Assembly (NCBI GenBank): GCA_023249405.1 | Contig: JAHFCR010000022.1 | Coordinates: 1-42,016, forward strand | Source: Peptococcaceae bacterium | GTDB taxonomy: Bacteria; Bacillota; DSM-12270; Thermacetogeniales; Thermacetogeniaceae | Reading direction: 5' to 3' | DNA length: 42,016 nucleotides | Part shown: positions 8,072-15,436 of the stretch, piece by piece | Position numbering within the stretch: the stretch's first letter is position 1 | How the letters are laid out: each line of letters begins with the position of its first letter | Notes under the pieces: generated by a model | What the model saw: only the letters and a program-made list of their open reading frames with translations | What the model was told of the DNA's origin: nothing | Databases searched by the model: none | Made by a program: the position numbers and the translations under genes

Positions 8072-8555
8072 CGACCCGCCCCCCGTACGACTTGATGATC
8101 TCCCTGACAGCCGCCGCGGTGACCTTGGCGTGCACCTTGTGGTTGGCTACCAGGACCGGGGCGATGGCGCAGGCGCCCAGGCAGTTCACTGTCTCCAGCG
8201 AGAACTCGCCGTCCGCCGTCGTCTCCCCCGGCTGGATGCCCAGGCACTTGCGGAGTTCGTCGATGATCACCTGAGAGCGCTTGATGTGGCAGGCGGTGCC
8301 GTCGCACGCCCTGAGGCTGACCCGGCCCCTGGGGGTCAGGCTGAAGGCCTTGTAGAAGGTGGCCATGCTGTAGACCTTGCCGAGCGGTACCCGCACATGG
8401 GCCGCGGTCAGGCCCAGGGCCTCCCTGGGCAGGTAGTTGAACTCCTTCTGCAGATCCTGCATGATCGCCAGCAGGTAGCGCTGCTCCGGCGGATACCGCC
8501 GGACGATCTGCTCCATCGGCCGCTGCGCTGCAGCTTGCTGTGGCTCTATGGCCAT
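8052..8555 (-). CDS. NuoE/HydC-like [2Fe-2S] subunit
   Basis: 167-residue thioredoxin-fold [2Fe-2S] protein, the usual partner of NuoF. The cluster ligands are visible as C84 and C89 (CDGTACH) and C125 and C129 (CLGACA); the helical N-terminus with YPPEQRYLLAIMQDLQ is typical. ATG 8555 is chosen because AAGGAG lies 11 bases upstream and the resulting length matches the family (about 160). The frame is open upstream to 8618 without family resemblance. It sits 88 bases after cooS and overlaps the nuoF-like gene. Confidence 0.92.
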   Translation of the reverse strand: MAIEPQQAAAQRPMEQIVRRYPPEQRYLLAIMQDLQKEFNYLPREALGLTAAHVRVPLGKVYSMATFYKAFSLTPRGRVSLRACDGTACHIKRSQVIIDELRKCLGIQPGETTADGEFSLETVNCLGACAIAPVLVANHKVHAKVTAAAVREIIKSYGGRVDEPVGN

Positions 8556-8642
8556 GTACGATTCAACTCCTTCTCCTTTAGTGGAGGGATGACGCACCCG
8601 GCATTGCCCTCCGGCCACCGGCGGCGTGGGTGCTGATGGCTG

Positions 8643-10508
8643 TCAAGCCTCGAGGCCGAGAGCCAGCCGTTTGGCGGCAATGTGCCTGAGGATCAGGGCG
8701 GCCGCCTTTTGGGGGTCCGGCTCTACTGCGAAGACCGCTCCCAGCACTCCCTCGGCGCCATTGGTCAGCAGATCGACCAGGCCCTTGCCGCCGAGGATTG
8801 GCGGCACCGTGCCCAGCACGGTGAATATGCCGGAGCCCACCACGTAGGCCCCGATAGCCACGGCCTTCTCGGACATCCACTCCGGCGCCGCCCCGGCTAC
8901 CGGCAGGTCGCTGATATCCACGCCCAGGGCGTTGGCGATCGCCGACGCTACCACCAGGATGCGGCTGATATCGACGCAGGAGCCCATATGGAAGACCGGC
9001 GGCACTTTCAGCAACTCGCAGACCGCCCGCAGCCCCTGGCCGGCCTCGGCCGCAGCCTCCGGCAGCAATAATCCGCCCTTGGCGCAGGCAATGGCGGCAC
9101 AGCCGGTCTCCACCACCAGCACGTCATTCCTGATCAGTTCCCGGGCCAGGGTCAGATGCCCCTGATCCTGGGTAGTCTTAGGATTATTACAGCCTACAAT
9201 GGCGGCAATGCCTTTGATCTGACCGGCTTTGACGGCATCCAGCAGTGGGTTCAGACTGCCGCCCAGGGCCTGCAGGATCGCCTCCACACTGAGGCCGCCG
9301 ATGAAGCTGATCTGCTGATCGGGTATCTGCACCAGTTCCTGTTTCCGCCGGGGATAGTTCTCGATGGCCATCCGGATGATCTGTTTGGCGGTATCCAGAG
9401 CGGCATGCTCGTCAAAGGGCACGTGCTCCGCTCCCGGGAACTTGGCCTTCGGGGAGGTGGAGATCAGCCTGGTGTGGTAGCACCTGGCCACATTGGCCAG
9501 GGCCGGCATGATACACTGGACGTCGACCACTATGGCCTCCACCGCTCCGGTGATCACCGCCAGCTCCTGCTGCAAAAAATTGCCGGCGATGGGCACTCCG
9601 TGGCGCATCAGCAGCTCATTGCTGGTACAGCACATGCCGCAGACGTTGATACCGCCGGCGCCGGCATCCCGGGCGGCTTTCAGCAACTCTTCATCCCGGG
9701 CGGCCAGCACGATCATCTCGGACAGGGTGGGCTCATGGCCATGGACAATCACGTTCACCTGGTCCGGCTTCAACACCCCGAGGTTGCAGGTGCCCTGCAC
9801 CGGCATCGGCGTTCCAAACAGGACGTCGGAAAACTCGGTGGCAAACATGGAGCCGCCCCAGCCGTCGCTCAAACTGGTCCTCACCCCGTGCAGCACCAGG
9901 TTGACATAATCGTTGTCGACGCCCATGTTGGTGCGGTGCATCGCCTCCACCACCTCGCGGTCAATCCCCCGCGGGGCGATGCCCAGCCGTTCCCAGAGGG
10001 CCTGCCGCTTGGCTGGGGCCCGTTTCAGGAATTGCAGGGCGCCCTTGGACATGCCGAACTCCTCCATCGCCTCCCGGGCCAGGTCTGCCGCCACCTCTTC
10101 CTTGCTCCGGCCTTCCGTGGCGATGCCGAACTCCTCAGCCAACGCCTGCAGCTTGGCCTCATCCTTGATCTGATATCCCTGGGCCGTACCCCTGGCGGTT
10201 GCGAGCAGGGTAGTGACCACATCCCGTCCATGGTCCGAGTGGGCCGCCGCTCCGGCGGCGATCATCCGCACCAGGTTGCGGGCGGCTATGGTGTCCGCCG
10301 TCGCCCCGCAGACTCCTTCTTCGGGTCCGTCACCGAAGGGATCGATCCGGCAGGGTCCCATGTTGCAGTTTCTGCAGCACACGCCCAGCTGTCCGAAACC
10401 ACACTGCGGCTGCTGGCTCTCAAAACGGTCCCAGACCGTTCCGATATTTTCGCGGGCGGCCTTCTTCAACATCTCCAGCGAGGCCCTGTCAACAGTTCGC
10501 TCAGCCAT
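8643..10508 (-). CDS. cooS: Anaerobic Ni-containing CO dehydrogenase catalytic subunit
   Basis: 621-residue homodimeric enzyme oxidising CO to CO2. All cluster ligands are visible. The D-cluster and B-cluster lie in CGFGQLGVCCRNCNMGPC (C36, C44, then C45, C48, C53) with C67. C-cluster segments include the His in IVHGHEP, NVCGMCC, VDVQC, the GCNNPKT Cys, ETGCAAIACAKGG and FHMGSC. The length equals monofunctional CooS proteins, without an acetyl-CoA synthase domain. ATG 10508 has AAGGAGG seven bases upstream. The gene lies between cooF and the nuoEFG-like set, so electrons from CO probably reach NAD(P). No cooC, cooJ or cooT nickel-insertion gene is seen in the window. Confidence 0.97.
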   Translation of the reverse strand: MAERTVDRASLEMLKKAARENIGTVWDRFESQQPQCGFGQLGVCCRNCNMGPCRIDPFGDGPEEGVCGATADTIAARNLVRMIAAGAAAHSDHGRDVVTTLLATARGTAQGYQIKDEAKLQALAEEFGIATEGRSKEEVAADLAREAMEEFGMSKGALQFLKRAPAKRQALWERLGIAPRGIDREVVEAMHRTNMGVDNDYVNLVLHGVRTSLSDGWGGSMFATEFSDVLFGTPMPVQGTCNLGVLKPDQVNVIVHGHEPTLSEMIVLAARDEELLKAARDAGAGGINVCGMCCTSNELLMRHGVPIAGNFLQQELAVITGAVEAIVVDVQCIMPALANVARCYHTRLISTSPKAKFPGAEHVPFDEHAALDTAKQIIRMAIENYPRRKQELVQIPDQQISFIGGLSVEAILQALGGSLNPLLDAVKAGQIKGIAAIVGCNNPKTTQDQGHLTLARELIRNDVLVVETGCAAIACAKGGLLLPEAAAEAGQGLRAVCELLKVPPVFHMGSCVDISRILVVASAIANALGVDISDLPVAGAAPEWMSEKAVAIGAYVVGSGIFTVLGTVPPILGGKGLVDLLTNGAEGVLGAVFAVEPDPQKAAALILRHIAAKRLALGLEA

Positions 10509-10654
10509 AAAAACGCCTCCTTGGCATAATTGTACAAACTCAAACCGGCAACTCTCTTCCCTCTCCCGTCAACGCAGGCATCCTGCAGCCGCGGCGCCTG
10601 CCATATACGGCGCCGGTTCGGCCAGGGGCCAACCGGTGTGGATATTGGAATAGA

Positions 10655-11164
10655 TCATGAAATGACTGTGGAGGCATCCCCTGCTACAAGTTGTTCGGCG
10701 GCTAGCTGGCGCCTCTTCTGCTGGGCTTCCTGAGCAGTGATGAAGAGGAGGGCGCTTGTCGGGCACGCCATGACGCAGGCAGGGGTCGACAGATCCGGGC
10801 ACAGGTCGCACTTGACGACGATCTTGCTTCCCGGGTAGCGGTTGATCACTCCAAACGGACACGACATCTCGCAGAAGCCGCAGCCGATACACCGCCCCCT
10901 GTCGTGGCTGACCAGGCCGGTGACAGCATTCTTCTGCATGGCGCCGGTGGGGCAGACCTTGACGCAACCCGCTTCCTCGCAGTGGCGGCAGCTCACGGGC
11001 ACACTGCGCTGCTCCACTGCCTGCACGTAAATACGCTTGCGCGGAGGCACCGGCTCAAAGACTGCCCCCAGCAGAGACCTGGAGGCCGAATGAGCGGTCG
11101 CGCAGGCAATCTCGCAAGACTTGCAGCCCAAACAGCGGTTCACATTGACGTATACTTCTCTCAT
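10655..11164 (-). CDS. cooF: CooF-type polyferredoxin, electron carrier for CO dehydrogenase
   Basis: 169-residue DMSO-reductase-B-like protein with four [4Fe-4S] sites: CLGCKSCEIACATAH, CRHCEEAGCVKVCPTGA, CIGCGFCEMSCPFGV and CDLCPDLSTPACVMACP. It matches CooF, which takes electrons from CooS and passes them on, in other bacteria to a membrane hydrogenase or FNOR. Start ATG 11164 follows GGAGGTGAG. First gene of the operon, 146 bases before cooS. The promoter upstream carries a consensus CooA site. A generic hydrogenase ferredoxin is the alternative, but its position next to cooS makes CooF most likely. Confidence 0.93.
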   Translation of the reverse strand: MREVYVNVNRCLGCKSCEIACATAHSASRSLLGAVFEPVPPRKRIYVQAVEQRSVPVSCRHCEEAGCVKVCPTGAMQKNAVTGLVSHDRGRCIGCGFCEMSCPFGVINRYPGSKIVVKCDLCPDLSTPACVMACPTSALLFITAQEAQQKRRQLAAEQLVAGDASTVIS

Positions 11165-11320
11165 ATTCTCACCTCCCCCCGAACACCGTCATCCGGCTGG
11201 CATCTCTGCGACCGGCGTTATTGCCGGCGTGGAACCGGCATCCATTCGCAGTTCCGGCCAAGAGCCAGCCCATCGTATTCACCTATTGACGCTAGAATCC
11301 GTTTAAATCCCATCGCGATC

Positions 11321-11364
11321 ATTGTAAAATAAAAAAAGCCGGGGGCTCTGTCAGCCCGCCGACA
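11321..11364 (-). promoter_or_regulatory. CooA-dependent class II promoter of cooF
   Basis: TGTCAGCCCGCCGACA at 11349-11364 matches exactly the Rhodospirillum rubrum CooA consensus, TGTCA-N6-CGACA. On the minus strand a good -10 box, TACAAT, lies at 11326-11321, giving a start near 11314. The operator would be centred about 42 bases upstream of it, the class II position of CRP-family activators overlapping -35. The message would have a leader of about 150 bases before cooF. The match is read directly; binding is inferred from the adjacent CooA-like gene. Confidence 0.8.
11329..11363 (-). terminator. Terminator of the cooA-like gene, overlapping the CooA operator
   Basis: On the minus strand a GC-rich stem of about ten pairs with one bulge (11363-11338), loop GACAG, is followed by seven T and then ATTTT. 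It lies 24 bases after the regulator's stop. The left arm and loop are the same bases as the CooA site, so the two elements share sequence. Confidence 0.7.
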
Positions 11365-11386
11365 TTTTCAGTTTTTTATAACCTTC

Positions 11387-12031
11387 TCAGCCAATTATTT
11401 CAGCCAGTTGCTCCATGTTTTTCACCGTGATGCGCTTCTTTTGCACATCGATGATGCCCGCCTTCTCAAACCGGTTCAAAATTGAAGTGACCGTTTGCCT
11501 GGTGCTGCTGATCATGTTGGCTATCTCCTCATGAGTCAGGCCCGGCTCGAAAACGACCCCCCGGTCGGTGGTGACACCCGTTTTCAGGGCCATTTTCAAC
11601 AGCAGTTTGGCCAGCCTGGAGTTAACCTCTTTAAAAGCGAGATTCAGCAACGCATCATTGGTGTCTCTCAGGATGACACCCAGGATCCTGATCAGGTTGA
11701 CCGCCAGGTTCGGATTCTGCATGACTATTTTCTTGAACTCCTCCAGCCCGATATACCAGATCTCCGCCGCTTCCAAAACAGTGGCGCTGGCCTCCGAATG
11801 CATGCTGTAAATATCCCCGGGCTGCAGAATGGTGACGGTGATCTCCCTGCCCTCGGGCGAAAGATACGAAACCTTCACCCGCCCCGATCTGACCAGGTAG
11901 ATATAATCGCGGGGTGGCCCGGAAAATTCTATATGCTGCTTCTTGGCAAAATGGCACTGCTTAAAATAGGCTGCCAGTCTCTCGCTTTCGTCGGCCGGCA
12001 GGTCTTTGAAAAGTTTAAAATCGTTCAGCAT
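11387..12031 (-). CDS. cooA: CooA-like CO-sensing heme regulator (CRP/FNR family)
   Basis: 214 residues from ATG 12031 (AGGGGTG upstream). The frame is open further up to 12145, but family similarity begins at MLNDFKLF. Domains: cyclic-nucleotide-type beta barrel (about 10-105), long dimer helix (about 108-140), winged helix (about 165-210). The barrel motif GDIYSMHSE places His78 where CooA has its proximal heme ligand (GDIFCMHS, His77 in R. rubrum); the neighbouring redox-switch Cys is Ser here. The recognition helix STRQTVTS matches CooA's SSRQTTST. It stands directly upstream of cooFS and a consensus CooA site. The N-terminal Pro ligand of R. rubrum CooA is absent. A non-heme CRP/FNR protein is the alternative. 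Confidence 0.8.
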   Translation of the reverse strand: MLNDFKLFKDLPADESERLAAYFKQCHFAKKQHIEFSGPPRDYIYLVRSGRVKVSYLSPEGREITVTILQPGDIYSMHSEASATVLEAAEIWYIGLEEFKKIVMQNPNLAVNLIRILGVILRDTNDALLNLAFKEVNSRLAKLLLKMALKTGVTTDRGVVFEPGLTHEEIANMISSTRQTVTSILNRFEKAGIIDVQKKRITVKNMEQLAEIIG

Positions 12032-12075
12032 AAAACACACCCCTGCAACATGGCCTGTCCTTTCGTTATCCAGGC

Positions 12076-12093
12076 GCTGTTCCAAAGAACAGC
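12076..12093. promoter_or_regulatory. Palindrome upstream of the cooA-like gene
   Basis: GCTGTTC-CAAA-GAACAGC is a perfect 7+4+7 inverted repeat 45-62 bases before the regulator's start. Its size fits a dimeric regulator site. It is not the CooA consensus, and the binder is unknown. Apart from this and the short frame at 12191-12286, nothing was recognised between 12032 and 12369. Confidence 0.35.
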
Positions 12094-12190
12094 ATGCCGC
12101 CCCGGAGGCCCGCAAGCTTCTACGGATCTGCCAAAAAGGGGCCATTGATCATCTAGCAAGCATATTCCCCCACACCAGGACAATATCCTG

Positions 12191-12286
12191 CTAGTCGCAG
12201 ATCCACGCTCCCTGATCGCCGCCGGGAATGAGCAGTCCCTCGCGCCTGCGTGCTGTTACCAGCCAGACCTCTTCCCCGCCGCCCAA
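12191..12286 (-). pseudogene. Orphan C-terminal-like coding fragment
   Basis: A minus-strand frame ending in TAG at 12191-12193 reads GGGEEVWLVTARRREG and LLIPGGDQGAWICD, with a composition that looks coding. The first possible start is a TTG at 12286 without a ribosome site, and an in-frame stop lies shortly upstream. It is probably the decayed end of a lost gene, or chance. No family is recognised. Confidence 0.25.
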
Positions 12287-12369
12287 GGTTGTTGTTCGAA
12301 TTGACGTTGTTTAGAGCGCCAGGGGGCGCATAGTTAAGATCGTCCCTGTGCGTTCCTTCAGCAACAGGA

Positions 12370-13476
12370 TCACTGTTCAAGCGAAATACCGCCGGGAATA
12401 CTTTGGCCGGTATCCGCATCAAATAAGTGGGCCTTATCAAGATCGAGTGAAATGATCACCTTTTCTCCACCCACAAAATCGACCTGCGGTTTTGCCTTAA
12501 TTCCGATCCTGCCGCCAGGCGTGTTGACGTAAAGATGGCTTTCAGAACCCAGACGTTCGACCAGATCGACCTCGCCCGCGCACACAGCCATGGATTCTTC
12601 TTCCCCATAGTAGGCATCTTCGGGGCGCAACCCCAAAATCACGGTTTTCCCCACATACTGTTTTAGAAAAGCGTTATCCGGCAGACGCAGAAGATCACCC
12701 CCTGCTTTGAGGGCCACCCGACCGTCTATCTCCAACACTGATGCCGTTATCAAATTCATCTGCGGTGTTCCGATAAACCCCGCCACAAATAAATCCCTTG
12801 GGGCGTCATATATTTTCTGCGGAGAGTCAAACTGGGACAACCTTCCCCCCTTGATCACGGCGATTCTGGTCCCCATTGTCATGGCCTCGGTCTGGTCATG
12901 AGTAACGTAGATAAAAGTAGTATCAATTCTCCTGTGCAGCTTAGCCATCTCGCTTCTCATCTGTATCCTGAGCTGGGAATCCAAGTTTGACAGCGGTTCA
13001 TCCATCAGAAATACTTTCGGATCGCGCACCATGGCCCGTCCTAGAGCCACCCGCTGTCTCTCTCCCCCCGAGAGCTGCCCCGGCTTCCTTCTCAAAAGAT
13101 CTTCAATGCCCAATATCCGGGCGGCATTCATGACTTTCTCCATTATCTCTTCCCGGGGCTTTCTCCTCAGTTTCAAACCGAAAGCCATATTATCAAACAC
13201 TGTCATATGGGGATAGAGGGCATAGTTTTGAAAAACCATGGCGATATCCCGCTCCCCGGGCTCGTCCTCGTTGACTCGTTTTCCATCGATATAGATGTCT
13301 CCGGAGGTCACTTCTTCCAATCCGGCAATCATTCTCAAAATCGTGGACTTGCCGCACCCGGAGGGGCCTACCAGCACCACGAACTCTTTGTCCTCAATTT
13401 CCAGGCTCAAATCAGCGACTGCCTCTACTCTATTTTCATAGACCTTGCTGACATGATCAAGAATCACCTTGGCCAT
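12370..13476 (-). CDS. CUT1-type ABC importer ATPase (MsmX/UgpC/MalK family)
   Basis: 368-residue ATPase powering the adjacent permeases. Visible motifs: Walker A GPSGCGKST (37-45), Q-loop FQNYALYPHM, signature LSGGERQRVALGRAM, Walker B VFLMDEPLSNLD, switch His in YVTHDQ, and a C-terminal TOBE/MalK-type regulatory domain. ATG 13476 follows GGGAG, 19 bases after the second permease stop. Last gene of the corrinoid-ABC operon. Many such ATPases serve several sugar importers; here the position ties it to this one. Confidence 0.93.
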   Translation of the reverse strand: MAKVILDHVSKVYENRVEAVADLSLEIEDKEFVVLVGPSGCGKSTILRMIAGLEEVTSGDIYIDGKRVNEDEPGERDIAMVFQNYALYPHMTVFDNMAFGLKLRRKPREEIMEKVMNAARILGIEDLLRRKPGQLSGGERQRVALGRAMVRDPKVFLMDEPLSNLDSQLRIQMRSEMAKLHRRIDTTFIYVTHDQTEAMTMGTRIAVIKGGRLSQFDSPQKIYDAPRDLFVAGFIGTPQMNLITASVLEIDGRVALKAGGDLLRLPDNAFLKQYVGKTVILGLRPEDAYYGEEESMAVCAGEVDLVERLGSESHLYVNTPGGRIGIKAKPQVDFVGGEKVIISLDLDKAHLFDADTGQSIPGGISLEQ

Positions 13477-13495
13477 TTATCCCGCTCCCATCCAC

Positions 13496-14332
13496 TTACC
13501 TTTTTAGGGCGCCCGTCATCAACCCTGAGACCAGGAATCTGTTAAAAGCCAGCACGACAACCGCCGGAGGGATGATGGCGATCATTCCGGCGGCTGCCAT
13601 CAATCCATAATTAATGGAACTCTTGCCGACAAATTGAGCGATCAGGACTGTCAGGGGCAGTGTTTTTATCGGCGAAAACACCAGGGGAATGACAAACTGG
13701 CTCCACGAGCTTAAAAATGTGATCGCTACTACTGCAATCAGCCCCGGCATGGCTAGGGGCAGGATGGTGAGCATGGCGCCAGGCCTCGTGCATCCATCGA
13801 TCAGGGCGGCTTCTTCAACCTCGATGGGAATCGTATCAAAAGCATTCCTCATCAGCCAAACAGCCAAGGGCGCAAAAGCCGAAGCGTAGATCAGGGTGAT
13901 ACAGGTTTGAGTATCCAGCAGTCCCATGGCGATAATCAGTTTGTACAGAGGAATCAAGACTGCATATGCCGGAATGGCCATAGTGGCCAACACCAACCAG
14001 AATATAACCTTTTTCCCCGGGAAGTTCATCCTGGAAAAAGCGTAGCCTGCCGGCACCGATATTATTATGACCAGCAAGGAGGCCAAACTGCATGATATCA
14101 CACTGTTGATGAAAGCATGGTAAAACTGGCTTCTCAGCAAGACATCCCCGTTATTTAAGCCGAACAACAGCCTGTAGTTATCGGGCCATACAGGGAGAGG
14201 AAGGTATTTAAGCGGTTTGGCAAGTAAATCGTTATTGGTGAGCAGGCTCGTTCGTAAACCCCAATAAATAGGGAATAGCGACCATAAAACAATCAGCATT
14301 ATAAAGATGAGGCGCCCATATCTTCTTCTCAT
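13496..14332 (-). CDS. CUT1 ABC permease, MalG/UgpE type
   Basis: 278-residue inner-membrane permease with about six transmembrane segments. The EAA loop, ATPase contact site, reads EEAALIDGCTRPGAMLTILPLAMPG. ATG 14332 overlaps the stop of the partner permease (ATGA at 14329-14332), and GAGAGCGAGAG lies upstream; a longer frame to 14374 would lack this coupling. Pairs with the upstream MalF-type subunit. Confidence 0.92.
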   Translation of the reverse strand: MRRRYGRLIFIMLIVLWSLFPIYWGLRTSLLTNNDLLAKPLKYLPLPVWPDNYRLLFGLNNGDVLLRSQFYHAFINSVISCSLASLLVIIISVPAGYAFSRMNFPGKKVIFWLVLATMAIPAYAVLIPLYKLIIAMGLLDTQTCITLIYASAFAPLAVWLMRNAFDTIPIEVEEAALIDGCTRPGAMLTILPLAMPGLIAVVAITFLSSWSQFVIPLVFSPIKTLPLTVLIAQFVGKSSINYGLMAAAGMIAIIPPAVVVLAFNRFLVSGLMTGALKR

Positions 14333-15195
14333 GTTCTCTCGCTCTCCTTGCCAAGCAGGATGTATCCCGCGCAAAGGCCTATTGAAACAATAGTGATTAC
14401 CAGAGAAAGAGCCATGCCCGCGCTTAATTTGAGCTGCCGAAAGGCAATCAGGTAATTCTCAAGTAAAATCGATCTGGTGTCCAGGGCGCTGCCCGTAAGA
14501 ACGTAGGCCTCATCAAATAGCTGCAAGGAGTAGATCGTTCCCTGGGCCAGAGCGATGATCAGGGCGGGCTTCAAGAGCGGCAGGGTGATATGCCAAAAAA
14601 CCTGTATTATATTGGCCCCATCAATAATGGCAGCCTCATAAAGCTCGCCGGGTATGGTCAGGAGCTGGGCCAGCATGATCAGGGCAATTAGCGGTATCAT
14701 CTTCCATATATGCACGACAGTGACAAAGGACAGCGATATATTGGGACTTGCCCACCAGATATGCAATTGCTGAATGATTCCCATCTTTAGCAATAGATCG
14801 CTTAACAGGCCGCTGGACGGGTCAAATATCCATTTCCAAATCACACCGTTCACTACCGGCGGCAAAGCCCAGGGCAGTATGATAATGCCCAATAAGACGC
14901 CCCTATACCGGGACTTCTGCCTTAATGCCAAGGCTATAAGCAGGCCGCCCGCGATTTCAGCGGACACAGACAGGATATAGTAGCAAAGACTGTTCCTCAT
15001 GGCGTGCAATACCATGTCATCGGAGAAAAGCAGCTGATAGTTTGCCAACCCGACAAACTTGATATCATCCGGCCTTAGCAGATTGATCGACAAAAAGCTG
15101 TTTTTTAATGCGCTCAGCACGGGGTAAAACACAAATAGCGACATTACCACCGCCAACGGCGCAATCAAAAAATAGGGCAAGAGTTTTCGTTGCAT
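14329..15195 (-). CDS. CUT1 ABC permease, MalF/UgpA type
   Basis: 288-residue permease with about six membrane spans; the EAA loop reads YEAAIIDGANIIQVFWHITLP. Start is ATG 15195, or GTG 15201 two codons earlier; GGGGAAG upstream fits either. Preceded by the duplicated 3'-end fragment of the binding-protein gene and followed by an ATGA overlap with the second permease. Substrate not deducible from the permease; the CUT1 class usually takes oligosaccharides, polyols or glycerol phosphate. Confidence 0.92.
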   Translation of the reverse strand: MQRKLLPYFLIAPLAVVMSLFVFYPVLSALKNSFLSINLLRPDDIKFVGLANYQLLFSDDMVLHAMRNSLCYYILSVSAEIAGGLLIALALRQKSRYRGVLLGIIILPWALPPVVNGVIWKWIFDPSSGLLSDLLLKMGIIQQLHIWWASPNISLSFVTVVHIWKMIPLIALIMLAQLLTIPGELYEAAIIDGANIIQVFWHITLPLLKPALIIALAQGTIYSLQLFDEAYVLTGSALDTRSILLENYLIAFRQLKLSAGMALSLVITIVSIGLCAGYILLGKESERT

Positions 15196-15200
15196 TTTCA

Positions 15201-15436
15201 CGATGCTTCCCCATTTCCCCTGGAAATGCGAAATAACCGAGGCCGCCTCCGAAGAGGCAGCCCCAAGAGCAGGTTATTCTTTTACCGGCAATCTATCTTC
15301 CGCATCTACGCCGGTTTCAATTCCCGCATACCTTTTCGGCGTACCCTACGATGCATCCCCATTTCCCCTGAAAATGCTGAACCGCCAGGGCCGCATCCGG
15401 AGAGTCAGCCTCAAGAGCAGGCTATTCTTTTACCAG
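15201..15436. repeat. Partial duplication of the binding-protein gene's 3' end
   Basis: About 88 bases at 15201-15289 recur at 15349-15436, both beginning CGATGC-TCCCCATTTCCCCTG and ending near TATTCTTTTACC. The second copy contains the true stop of the binding-protein gene. Between the copies (about 15310-15348), GTTTCAATTCCCGCATACC mirrors coding sequence at about 15525-15545. Copy one is therefore an internally deleted extra 3' end of a related binding-protein gene. Confidence 0.75.

Noticed and set aside
6338-8095. 585-codon plus-strand frame opposite the nuoF-like gene
   Set aside because: Antisense artefact of GC-rich coding sequence; composition rich in Gly, Ala and Asp with no motifs, while the minus strand has every NuoF motif.
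9156-10529. 457-codon plus-strand frame opposite cooS
   Set aside because: Same artefact; cooS ligands on the minus strand are complete.
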